A stretch of DNA of 64,000 bases, from positions 13,578,001 through 13,642,000 of the forward strand of contig JBHGNT010000003.1 in the NCBI GenBank assembly GCA_043228905.1, written 5' to 3'. The DNA is from Azolla caroliniana. Taxonomy: Eukaryota > Polypodiophyta. Under the pieces are notes generated by a model that searched no databases, had not been told where the DNA came from, and was given only the letters and a program-made list of their open reading frames with translations. Of the stretch, positions 11,286-20,612 are shown in pieces (position 1 is the first letter of the stretch; the number at the start of each line of letters is the position of its first letter). The translations under genes were made by a program, and so were the position numbers.

Positions 11286-12862
11286 TTAATTTTTCTCCGG
11301 TCTTGTCGGACCCTTACCTGAATCACGCACCTTGACGGCCTCTTGATGGTTTGTCGTCATTATGCTTTCCCTTGTTGCCGGCGCCTGCTCCTCCTTACCG
11401 GCTTGGTGGTAGCCGTTTTCCTCACAGGTTGCCGTTGTGGTTGGCCTGCCGGCGTCCGATTCGGTGGCGGTCCTTCGTTCAAATGGGCTCTTTGGCATAG
11501 GTCCTTTGTATGGCTTTAGTCTAAATCCGTTGACCCATTTACCCTGCACTTCGCCAGGAAAGTGTCCCTAACTGGTAGGATCCATTGAACTCGCGTGTGA
11601 TCCAGTACAGTCCGGTTCATCTAAACCGTCGTTTGCCTGGCATTTTACCCATCCGGGTTTGGAACACTAGTACCGGCTTGCCGATTTCGAACATTTTCTC
11701 GTTTCCCTTCTGGAGCCAATCTACAAACGCTTTCTGTCGCCGTTGTTCCAATTCCAGGTGCATGATGCTCGCTAGTCGGTGTTCTTCTAGTTCACACAGA
11801 GCCTTTAACCGAATTGCCTCCGATTCCTTTTCATTGAGTCATTCCCGAATCTGAATCCGTAAGCTCGGTACCTGGAATTCGACTGGCATGACTACCTCTA
11901 ATCTGAATGCTAACCATAACGGCGTTGTTCGGATGCTTGTTTTGTACGTTGTCTGGTAAGCCCAGAGCGCACTGTGCAGCTTCGTGTCCCAATCTGTCCG
12001 ATTCTCATTGACGATCTTGCGCAAGATATTCTGTAACGTTTTGTTTGTTGACTCCGCTAATCCGTTGGCTTGTGGGTAGTACGGGGTGCTCCGTTTATGA
12101 ACTACCACATAGAACGATGTCAAGCTCTCCACTACCTATCCAAGAAAGTGCACTCCTTGGTCTCTTATCAGCTCTATGGGGCATCCGTACCGGCACCAAA
12201 TGCATTAGTATAAGAATTTTGCTGTTGATGCCGTGGTGTTATCTCGTAAGGCTTTCGCTTCCACCCATTTAGTGCAGTAATCCGTTGCGACAATCACATA
12301 CCGGTTGCCAGTTCTCATTGCCGGTGGTTTAAATGGTCCAACAAATTCCAGTCCCCATTTCTGAAATGGTTCTAGCGGTAGTACTGGCTGGTGCGGCATC
12401 CTAGCTTGTTCCGTTGGCTGGCCCATTCGCTGGCATAGATCACACTCTTTCGCATACCGGACTGCGTCCTTCAATGTAGTCGGCCACCATAGGCCACTTT
12501 GCTGTATCTTCCTAGCCGTGGCATCCCCAACATAATGGCCTCCGGCGACTCCACAGTGTGCTTCCTTTAGTATTACCTCTTTCTCGTCGCTGCGCACCGC
12601 TCGTCGCCATATACCGTCCGCACCTTTGTGGTATAGCGTGTCCTGTAATAAATAAAAGTGCCGGCTTTGTACCGCCAGGTGCTTCCTCTTGTCCCGGTTC
12701 ATCTCCTCTGGAGGCAATCCGGTGCTCAGAAATTGGTGCATATTCGTTAGCCACTTATCTTCTGGTGCCACCGTTTCATCTATTGCCGTTTCCGCAGTGA
12801 CTCAAAATAGCTCAGCATTCGGAAACTCGTCCGGTACTCCGTCGCCGGTTTCGACGGAATCT
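11286..12862 (-). pseudogene. Tat-B integrase, degenerate
   Basis: Read on the minus strand from 12862 this gives the zinc-binding region ([20 protein letters not shown] and CDLCQRMGQ near 12560-12420). The catalytic core follows: GLEFVGP with the first Asp near 12345, [18 protein letters not shown] near 12300-12240, and SPYYPQANGLAEST-like wording near 12080. The C-terminal NGFRLKPYKG lies near 11530. Stops at 12205-12207 and 11839-11841, plus a frame change before 11549, inactivate it. The join to RNase H is interrupted by Tat-B2. Confidence 0.87.
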
Positions 12863-13315
12863 TGTTACCGGCCGGCAAAGAAGGCTAAAGGAGGTCCAAA
12901 CCAGAGTGTGAAAGGAATAGTTATTCGGGAACAGTTGGAATTAGTAGTCTTAATATATACATATTATTATGTGGACGGACGGACTGGAATCGGTATGCCG
13001 ATCCGGATCTGGAACGATTCCGTAAAGGTGCCGTTTGGCACCGTTTTGTATTTCGCACCGGAGACCTATCTAAAGGCCCGGTTACAATGTAATCAGTAGC
13101 GGATAATTAATAAAGCTTATGGTCCTAATCTTCAAGTGTTGATTACCGTTCTGTAATTATTGTGATATCTTACGCGTGTTAATTATGGATGGCTAAGTAA
13201 TCGATTAAGGTCTAATTAAGCGTTGTGCCATAAGTCATTCTGCCGTACCACCCTTTGGTGATGTGTCTTGAGTGGACACCCTGTGTTAGGCTATTGTCCG
13301 GCCCTAGCAATAACA
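12863..13315 (+). repeat. Tat-B2 5' LTR (453 bp)
   Basis: It runs TGTTACCGGC to AATAACA and matches 14770-15222 over its full length, with equal size and few differences. The palindrome GGTGCC-GTTT-GGCACC lies near 13027-13042. The TATA box seen in the other copy reads TATCTAAAGG here. An AATAAA signal lies near 13108. Confidence 0.93.
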
Positions 13316-13370
13316 CAGTTTTTGGCGACCACGATTCCTGCATTATCGTAGTGAACATCGGCAGGAATGG

Positions 13371-14385
13371 ATGACTAGGCCAACAGACGACCCGGTTACG
13401 GAGAGAGCGCGAAGACTTGCTGAACGAAGACGGCGGCGAGAGGCTTTTCAACAATCAGAGGAAGAAATCCGAACGGATCGATCATTTTCCAAAGTGATCC
13501 GGAAAGTGGCGAAGGAGTCGCTCCGTCTGCAACAAAACTCTTACCCGGACGAAGGAAGTAGCTTAAGCAGCCTCCGGGAAGTGCAAACCCTTCTCCAGGC
13601 CTTGGCCAGAAGAGAAGGCGAATCCGAAGCATTCTCAGCACTGGAATCGGATTCGGAAGGGGGTTATAGCGCGCATACGAACTATCGCAACAGTAACGAC
13701 ACCCCAGGAGGACCGGAGGATGAGGAGTCGGATACTTTACCGACACCGGAACCAGAGTTGGCAGACCAATAACTTCCGACACTCGTCGTGGAGAAAACTC
13801 CGACACTCGTCGTGGAGCAACCTCCGACACTCGTCGGGGAGCAACCTCCAGAGACGGAAGTACACCGGCAAAAACCTCCAACACCGGAAGTCGAGCCGAC
13901 AACACCAAAGGAAAACCGGCAAAGACCTCAGACACCGGCGGAACAATAGGAAAGACTACCAACACCGCTAGAACGCGTACCGACATCAGACGACGATATG
14001 CCGTTCCAATACTCCAAGTATCGGGATGACCCGGACGTGGAGGCTCATGTTCACGCATTTGAACAAACATGGGAAGCAAACCATGTGTCACAACGGTTAA
14101 TCGCGGCAGAAGAAGAACGATCTAAGATAGCCGAATTCGGCGTGACATTAGAAGGACCGGCCGCCAGATGGCACCAGACGCAGGATCGCAGCACCATCAC
14201 CACCTTTGCGAACCTGAAAGACAAATTCTTGCACTTCTTCCAGAAGGAGGTGGATGAACGGGAAATGGTGGGCTTATTTTACACAATTCGGCAGGACCCT
14301 GGCGAGAGCATTCCATAGTTTGTCATCCGGTTTCAACGGATGCACAGTCAGCTTACCCGCGCACCTTCGGAGGAAGAAACTAGAC
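13371..14385 (+). pseudogene. Tat-B2 truncated gag
   Basis: The ATG at 13371 follows a primer-binding-like TGGCGACCACG (13323). The first 133 residues are Arg-rich and then acidic and Pro-rich, ending at a TAA (13770-13772). The same frame reopens through MPFQYSKYRDDPD (13998) into the conserved Tat capsid block (AEFGVTLEGPAARWHQ, FFQKEVDEREMVGLF). A TAG at 14316-14318 follows, and the gag sequence ends near EEETR, where it is fused to ORF3. Zinc knuckles are lost with the deletion. Tat-B gag on the minus strand at 19457-18400 is the close relative. Confidence 0.85.
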
Positions 14386-14715
14386 GATGATCGGCTGGAG
14401 GCTCAAATCCAGTTCGAAAGCTATGAGCGGTCCCGGCTCCGGGAAGAAAAAGCGCGAAAGACGGCAACGGTCAACCTTAGTGATGAGGAACCGTCGCCGG
14501 TGCAAAGAACGGAGGGGGAACAGGCCGGGGTCAGTCAGCCATAGACAACTCCGACGAAGGAACCAACGACGGAAACATCGGTGCCAGAGCCACAAACAGA
14601 GCAACAGCCACAACCACAAGCGGAACAACAGCGGCCACAACAGCAACAACAGATTCCCGACGAGCCATTGGAAATTTTGGAGGAAAGCATTCTGGACATT
14701 TTGGACGAAGCGTAA
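14386..14715 (+). pseudogene. Tat-B2 ORF3 C-terminal remnant
   Basis: Starting at RLEAQIQFESYERSRLREEK this reads the ORF3 tail, in a frame different from the gag part. A TAG at 14542-14544 interrupts a Gln/Pro-rich linker. The same frame then ends with EPLEILEESILDILDEA and TAA at 14713-14715. Retention of this tail and the 29-nt motif in an element that lost all of pol may mean this end is needed in cis, or may simply reflect where the deletion fell. Confidence 0.82.
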
Positions 14716-14740
14716 AAGGGCCGGATAATGGGTTCAACGT

Positions 14741-14769
14741 ACAAGGTACTGTCCCACGGGCGTGCCATG
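14741..14769 (+). other. Conserved 29-nt pre-LTR motif, Tat-B2
   Basis: The core TGTCCCACGGGCGTGCCA ends 2 bases before the 3' LTR. It has the same position and length as the copies in Tat-B (8038-8066, minus) and Tat-F (61508-61536). Confidence 0.78.
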
Positions 14770-15222
14770 TGTTACCGGCCGGCAAAGAAGGCTAAAGGAG
14801 GTCCAAACCAGAGTGTGAAAGGAATAGTTATTCGGGAACTGTTGGAATTAGTAGTCTTAATATATACATATTATTATGTGGACGGACGGACCGGAATCAG
14901 TATGCCGATCCGGATCCGGAACGATTCCGTAAAGGTGCCGTTTGGCACCGTTTTGTATTTTGCACCGGAGACCTATATAAAGGCCCGGTTACAATGTAAT
15001 CAGTAGCAGATAATTAATAAAGCTTATGGTCTTAATCTTCAAGTGTTGATTACCGTTTTGTAATTATTGTCATATCTTACGCGTGTTAATTATGGATGGC
15101 TAAGTAATCGATTAAGGTCTAACTAAGCATTGTGTCGTAATTCATTCTGTCGTACCACCCTTTGGTGACGTGTCTTGAGTGGACACCCTGTGTTAGGCTG
15201 TTGTCCGGCCCTAGCAATAACA
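14770..15222 (+). repeat. Tat-B2 3' LTR (453 bp)
   Basis: It runs TGTTACCGGC to AATAACA. The TATA box TATATAAAGG lies near 14974, with the palindrome GGTGCC-GTTT-GGCACC about 40 bp upstream. It is followed by ATCT, the right copy of the target repeat. Confidence 0.93.
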
Positions 15223-17445
15223 ATCTAATCGGCTTAAATAATCTGCTACCGCATGCTGTATGGTGGGTCGGTGGAATATCTCGAATTCAAACTCCTGCAA
15301 CAGCAAAGTCCACCGGGCCAACTTATCGGTAAGTGATGCTTTGGATACTAGGTAGAGGAGTGCCGAATGATCTACATGGAAGGAAAACTTTCTCCCCAAT
15401 AAATAGTGCCTGAATTTTGTTACGTTGTAGATCATGCCTAAAGCTTCCCTTTCCGTGGTGGAGTAATTTCGTTCGGCTTGGGATAACTTCCGGCTTGCGT
15501 AATATACAGGCCGGTACCATCTTGGCTCCGCAAGTTGCATCAACGCACTCTCGATTGCAATGTCAGACGCATCCACGAACACATGAAATTCCTTACTCCA
15601 ATCCGGAGGCTGCACTACCGGTGCTTGTGACAATAATACCTTTAGTGCCCGGTACGCCTTGTCTTCGATGTTTGTCCACTGGAACGGTGTCCGGTGTACC
15701 GCAACATGTAGTGGTGTAGCTAGGTTCGCCAAATACCGGAGTATTCGGCTATGCCAACGGATTTGTCCTAAGAAACGGCTCAATGCCTTTGCCGTTTTTG
15801 GTGCTGGTGCCTCCCGGATCGCTTTTACTTTGTCCGGATCCACGACAATGCCTTCCTTGCTCACAATATGCCCTAGTAGCGTTCCGCTGGAAACTCCAAA
15901 TACACACTTCGCCGGATTCACGCTTAGCCAGTACGCCCTACACTTCTCTAGACATAGTCTGAGGTGCTGCAAATGATCTTCTTCCCGGCTATAGACGGCG
16001 AAGTCGTCAAGGAACACCTGCATAAAAGCCGGTATGTATTCGCCAAAGATCTCCATGATGATCCGTTGGAATGTTGCCAGTGCCGTTTTCAGTCTGAACA
16101 TCATCACTAGGACAACAAACACTCCCCATTCGGTGACGAAAGCCGTTTTCTCTTGATCATCAGGGTGCATCCGGATCTGATTATACCTGCTGAATCCGTC
16201 TAAGAAACTGTAGACTTCATGGCCGGCGACGGCATCCAAAACTCCATCCGTAAACGGAAGTGGAAATGCATCCGTTACCGTTGCCTCATTGAGCTTCCGG
16301 TAGTCGACACAAACTCTAATTTTGCCGTTCTTCTTTGGTACGATTACGATCGGGCTCAGCCATGTAGATTTCTTTACGGGACAGATGAAGCCAACCCTCA
16401 GCAATTTGTCGATTTCCTCCTTGACTTTGGCGGCGTAGTTTGGGTTCATCCGGTACCGACGCTGTGCTACCGGCTTGGCGTCTTTGCTTAGATGTATCTG
16501 GTGCTGATACAACTGAGGATCCAGCCCTCTCATATCCTCGTAAGACCAGGCAAATACGTCGCGAAACTCGTTGAGGAGTGTAATTATCGTCGTTTTGTTC
16601 TCTGCATTCATTTCTTTGGCGACGTGCACCGGTTTTACCTCCTCCGCCGTTCCGAGATTTACCTCTTCTAATTGAGACGCTTTTACGCGCTGTGATACGG
16701 CCATTTCTCTTTCCAACGCTTCCTGCGCTTGCCGTAACTCCCAGATTGCTTCTTTATCTGGTTCCTCTTCGGTTCCATCCGGTTGCAGTAAGTAGGGTGA
16801 TACCGCTTTGGTGACGTCAATTTCGAATAGGGGTACAATCTTCAGGTTCTCCTGCAAGTACTGATCTTCTTCTTCGTCTGCTAATCCTTCCAGCATATTG
16901 ACGCACTCCGCATATAACGGTGTCAGATCCTTGCCGGTGCCCTTCCTTGGTTGTGTTGGTACCCGTACCTTCGCTTTTTCCCGCCAGAACGTAATCATAT
17001 TCCTCCTCCAGTTCTGCTTAATGTGTGTTGTCTTTAACCAAGGGCGTCCCAACAATAATGGGTATGCTCCTTGAGCCTGCAACTGGAGAACTACGGCTGA
17101 GATTTAGAATGTGAGGCCCCCGATGGTTACTTCTAAGTCCCGTATTAATCCTGTCGGTCACACCGAGCTTGTGTCCGCCATTCGTAGCCAGAACGGACAT
17201 GGCTCCCACTCTTGGATTTCAAGAGCATCGCACGTCTGGAGGCTTATTACATTAACGCCGGAGCCTCCGTCTATTATCGTGCTGGGGAGTTCTTTCCCTT
17301 TCACAATGGCAGTAATTGTCGGACTGTTGGTGTCCACCACCGCCGGTCCCTCCTCCGGATTTGAGAAGAATGCCGGAGCCGGTGGTGTGCCGCTTGTCAT
17401 CATGCCAGGCTTGAGTCCTTCTGTGAATCTTGGTACTAGCTGCAA
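15223..17445 (-). pseudogene. Tat-B protease, reverse transcriptase and RNase H
   Basis: The minus-strand frame starts in the protease, with IIDGGSGVNVIS near 17275 (an Asp-Gly-Gly active-site motif). A TGA at 17158-17160 and another stop near 17105 interrupt it. From 17082 a 620-residue open frame holds the protease end (YPLLLGRPWL), a charged linker, RT (YRMNPNYAAKVKEEIDKL, VCVDYRKLNEATV, MQVFLDDFAVYS with the DD pair) and RNase H (FHVFVDASDIAI, STTEREALGMIY, HVDHSALLYL). It ends at LSRLD where Tat-B2 inserted. RT and RNase H have no stop, but some conserved residues are changed, such as MMFRLKTALATF in place of FGLKTAPATF. Confidence 0.9.
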
Positions 17446-17508
17446 GAGTCATCCTAACAGCAGCGTGATCTGGCATTCCTGCAATGCCTGCCATGTCGCG
17501 TTTTCGGA

Positions 17509-19457
17509 CTAACTGCCGCCGGCGAGCTCTTCGGTGTTCTCCTTTTGCTGCGCAAGTTCTGCTACGTTTCGCTCATTTGCTTTTTTCACCCATTCCGTTG
17601 CCTGTTTCCAAATGGCCTCTTGTGTCTCCCATTCCGTCATCTTGCCCTTCGACCTTGTGGTGACCTGCTGTAGGTCTGCGACTTCGGTGACTACCATGTT
17701 TACTGCCGGTCGCTTATCATAGCTCTTTGCCGGACATTGATTACTATAATGTCCTTCTTGCCAGCAATAATAGCAATATGCTTTCCGGGTATTGCTGGAT
17801 TCGGCATTGTTTCCTGTACCCAGTGGAGGACCTGTGGTAACCACGGGGCTCTGGTCCGGTTGGCTACTTGACGCGCCCTTTTCCGGTTCACGTGGATGGC
17901 TCCCATTTTTGAAATGTTGTTTTTTATTAAAGTTCTTTTTGTTGCGGTACCCTTGCCGGGGTTGGTCGTCATACCTCCCGTAATCATCTCGTTGTTGGTG
18001 ATACCCGGGGGAGTGATCCCGGTTGTGATGCTCGTACCGCCCATTGTAATCTCGGTACTTGTCATATCTCTTGTACTGGTCATAGTTGTCTCGCCAATCG
18101 TCGTACCAGACATCTTGTGCCGGTCGATATCGCTCCTCTCGCCGCCATCGTACGTCTTCTTCGTCTCAGCTGCTACGTGGCTCGATTTGCCGGACTGGTG
18201 GTGCTTGCCGATTCAATAAGTTATATTCACACCGGTCCATCGTGTGGCTCGTAGATTGGCAGAGTCAGCAGTGCGTCCGCATGGTGCACTCCAGTGACGA
18301 GTGTCCGGAATTCAAGCAGGTCATGCATTGGATTGCTTGCCGGAAATGGAGATCTTCATCGGTTGGTAATGCTCGTTGGAGGTCTCCATTTCTCTAACCC
18401 GGTCGATGACCTGGTCGACGGTGCTTGTGCGAAAGTCGATGACCGTGCATACCATTCGTAGAGGTTCCCGGAGCGCGGCTAAGAATATAGCCCGTGTTTC
18501 TTCCTCCGGATGTGTGCGGGTAAGTTGACTGTGCATCCGTTGAAACCGGATGACAAACTGCGGAATGCTCTCCCCGGGGTCCTGTCGGATGGTATAAAAT
18601 AGGCCCACCATTTCTCTCTGGTCCACCTCCTTCTGGAAGAAGTGCAAGAATTTATCTTTGAGGTCTGCAAAGGTGGTGATGGTGCTGCGATCCTGCGTCC
18701 GGTGCCATTTGGCGCCCGGTCCTTCCAATGTCACGCCGAATTCGGCTATCTTAGATCGTTCCTCTTCTGCCGCGGTTAACCGTTGTGACACATGGTTCGC
18801 CTCCCATGTTTGTTGAAACGCGTGAACATGAGCCTCCGCGTCCGGATCATCCCTATACTTGGAGTACTAGAACGACATGTCGTCGTCCGGTGTCGGTACG
18901 CGAGCTGGTGGTGTCGGTGGTCTTTCCTGCTGTTCCGTCGGCGTCGGAGGTCTTTGCCGGTCTTCCTTTGGTGTTGCCGGCTCGACTTCCGGTGTTGGAG
19001 GTTTTTGCCGGTCTTTTTCCATCTCTGGAGGTTGCTCCACGTCTAGTGCCGGAGGTTCCCAGTCTGCCAACTCTGGTTTCGGTGTCGGTAATGTATCTGA
19101 CTCCTCGTCCTCCGGTCCTCCTGGGGTGTCATTACTGCTGCGATAGTTCGTGTGCGCGCTGTAACCGCCTTCCGAATCCGATTCCAGCGCTGAAAATGCT
19201 TTGGATTCGCCGTCTCTTCCGGCCAAGGCCTGGAGAAGGGTTTCCGCTTCCCGGAGACTGCTTAAGCTACTTCCTTCGTCTGGGTAGGTGTTTTGTTGCA
19301 AACAGAGCGACTCCTCCGCCACTTTCTGGATCACTTTGGAAAATGATCGATCCGTTCGTATTTCTTCCGCTGCTTGATGGAAAGCCTCCCGCCGCCTTCT
19401 CCGTTCAGCAAGTCTTCGTGCTCTCTCCGTAACCGGGTCATCTGTTGGCCTAGTCAT
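17509..19457 (-). pseudogene. Tat-B gag with three zinc knuckles, degenerate
   Basis: The ATG at 19457 gives MTRPTDDPVTERARRLAERR, an Arg-rich then acidic/Pro-rich N-terminus of about 190 residues, ending in a TAG at 18867-18869 where Tat-B2 has CAA. The capsid block (AEFGVTLEGPGAKWHR, FLHFFQKEVDQREMVGLF, FQRMHSQLTR) follows to about 18400. A one-base frameshift near 18340 is followed by CCHC CMTCLNSGHSSLEC, then a second CCHC with a TGA inside it. A Tyr/Arg/Asp-rich stretch comes next, then a third CCHC CYYCWQEGHYSNQC near 17770. It ends at a stop at 17509. Three knuckles separated by an RDY-rich linker also occur in Tat-F. Confidence 0.85.
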
Positions 19458-19512
19458 CCATTCCTGCCGCTGTTCACTGCGATTGTGCAGGAATCGTGGT
19501 CGTCAAAAACTG
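19458..19512 (-). other. Tat-B leader and primer-binding site
   Basis: Between the 5' LTR and the gag ATG the minus strand reads TTTTGACGACCACGATTCC. Tat-B2 has TTTTGGCGACCACGATTCC at the same place, so the Tat-B site has lost one G of the TGG start. It fits a decayed primer-binding site. Confidence 0.6.
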
Positions 19513-19654
19513 TGTTAATCCTAGGGCCAGACAACAGCCTAACACAGGGTGTCCACTTAAGACACTTCACCAAAGGGTGGTACGACAAAACGACTTACGA
19601 CACAACGCTTAATTAGACCTTAATCGATTACTTAACAATACATCATTACCACGC
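19513..19654 (-). repeat. Tat-B 5' LTR, inner part
   Basis: On the plus strand it starts TGTTAATCCTAGGG, matching 7588 onward, and stops at ACGC (19651-19654) where Gypsy-C is inserted. The remainder is at 27665-27987. Confidence 0.92.
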
Positions 19655-19713
19655 TGTCGTGAAGAATGTGCTTCACGATATAAAAATGAGCTTAAATGTT
19701 GTATTTAATAATA

Positions 19714-19780
19714 TTTGAGAGACTTGAACCCACATCCTTATAAATGATGTACAATGTACATACCACTAGGCTAGGCTATT
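19714..19780 (-). other. tRNA-like segment 1 in the Gypsy-C LTR
   Basis: On the minus strand TAGCCTAGTGGTA resembles a Pol III A box/D arm. GTGGGTTCAAGTC resembles a B box/T arm with four of five stem pairs. The spacing is tRNA-like. The anticodon loop is not canonical, so it is not a functional tRNA. Copies lie in the 3' LTR near 26801-26867 and in the partial LTR near 26191-26257. Confidence 0.55.
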
Positions 19781-19850
19781 TATTTGTAAAAGTGTGTAAT
19801 AAATGTGCTTCATGATATAAGAATGAAGCTATATATTGTATTAAGTAAAA

Positions 19851-19917
19851 TTGATGGACTTGAACCCTCAACCTTGTATACCAAGCACCAAGCGTACACC
19901 ACTAAGCTAGGTTAGTT
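19851..19917 (-). other. tRNA-like segment 2 in the Gypsy-C LTR
   Basis: On the minus strand TAGCTTAGTGGT matches the A-box consensus well. About 35 bases later GAGGGTTCAAGTCC gives a T-arm with four of five pairs and a TTCAAGT loop. The copy in the 3' LTR is near 26938-27004. Confidence 0.6.
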
Positions 19918-19984
19918 ATTTTAGAATGCATTTTCATCATTATACTTATCCCATATCTATTTTCATACATAGCCATCATTCATC

Positions 19985-20095
19985 ACATGCAATGCATGTG
20001 CGCCAAATGGCGATCATGCATTACATGTAACTCATGCATTGCATGCATGCCATGCTCCCATACATTACCATATGCATGGCAACACTTATATAAAG
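19985..20095 (+). promoter_or_regulatory. Gypsy-C LTR promoter region: CATGCA cluster and TATA box
   Basis: Six or more CATGCA/TGCATG motifs are packed into about 95 bp (19985-20080), directly before TATATAAA at 20088-20095. CATGCA is the RY element bound by plant B3-domain factors of seed or spore maturation programmes. Control by such factors is inference only. Confidence 0.55.
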
Positions 20096-20152
20096 AGGGG
20101 AAAATAGGGTAATCAATCAAGAGATAGTGAGAAAATAATACAATCAAGTAAA

Positions 20153-20225
20153 GAAGACTAGCTCATTGGGTGGAGAACCTCTCGTTTCGAAGTTGATGTC
20201 GTGGGTTCAAATCAAGGGTCGATAG
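20153..20225 (+). other. tRNA-like segment 3 in the Gypsy-C LTR
   Basis: On the plus strand TAGCTCATTGGGTGG resembles an A box and GTGGGTTCAAATC a B box, with tRNA-like spacing. T-stem pairing is poor. It lies downstream of the TATA box, in the likely transcribed leader. Confidence 0.45.
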
Positions 20226-20384
20226 AGAATGTGTTTAGTTTGCGATCAAGGATTGTAAAGTTGGTAAAATATTATATTTTTAATATACATCATGTTTATA
20301 TCATATACTCTTGTTTCTAGAATCATATTTTGTCTAAATCTTCTTTCTTGAATCATACATTGTCTCTATCTTTTATCTATGCTC

Positions 20385-20385
20385 G

Positions 20386-20436
<51 letters not shown>
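20385..20436. repeat. (CT)n(CA)n microsatellite in the Gypsy-C LTR
   Basis: About ten CT units are followed by about sixteen CA units. The copy in the 3' LTR (near 27471-27528) is longer, which accounts for most of the LTR length difference. Confidence 0.95.
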
Positions 20437-20437
<1 letters not shown>

Positions 20438-20577
20438 TACTTGTAACTCTTCGTCTTACTACCCTTAACCATTCTATCATCACCATACAAGCCTTATTAA
20501 AAGTTAAGTTTCTTCAACTCCCCTTAACCTTAGTCCCCGCGACTTCGCCGCACGAACCACAACTACCCCGACACATT

Positions 20578-20595
20578 TGGTGAACCCGACGTGAA
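20578..20595 (+). other. Gypsy-C primer-binding site
   Basis: TGGTGAACCCGACGTGAA begins 4 bases after the LTR end, as in Gypsy-A. It is the least decayed copy in the window. Confidence 0.7.
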
Positions 20596-20612
20596 GGCGG
20601 CGACGAGGAGAA

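Larger units (their letters stand above)
12863..15222 (+). mobile_element. Tat-B2: pol-less deletion derivative of the Tat-B family
   Basis: This compact 2360-bp element has two 453-bp LTRs and an internal region that fuses the front of gag to the tail of ORF3. Protease, RT, RNase H and integrase are all absent. The flanking direct repeat is ATCT (12859-12862 and 15223-15226); a fifth base is ambiguous with the LTR end. It lies opposite in orientation inside Tat-B, between RNase H and integrase. It would depend on a related full element for mobilisation. Confidence 0.9.
19655..20573 (+). repeat. Gypsy-C 5' LTR (919 bp)
   Basis: It runs TGTCGTGAAGAATG to CCCCGACA, a TGTCG/CGACA terminal inverted repeat. 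It contains three tRNA-like segments, a cluster of CATGCA motifs before a TATATAAA box (20088-20095), and a (CT)n(CA)n run near the 3' end. Confidence 0.93.

Noticed and set aside
19714-20225. Functional tRNA genes in the Gypsy-C LTR
   Set aside because: A- and B-box motifs are good, but anticodon arms and acceptor stems do not fold properly. Recorded as tRNA-like only.
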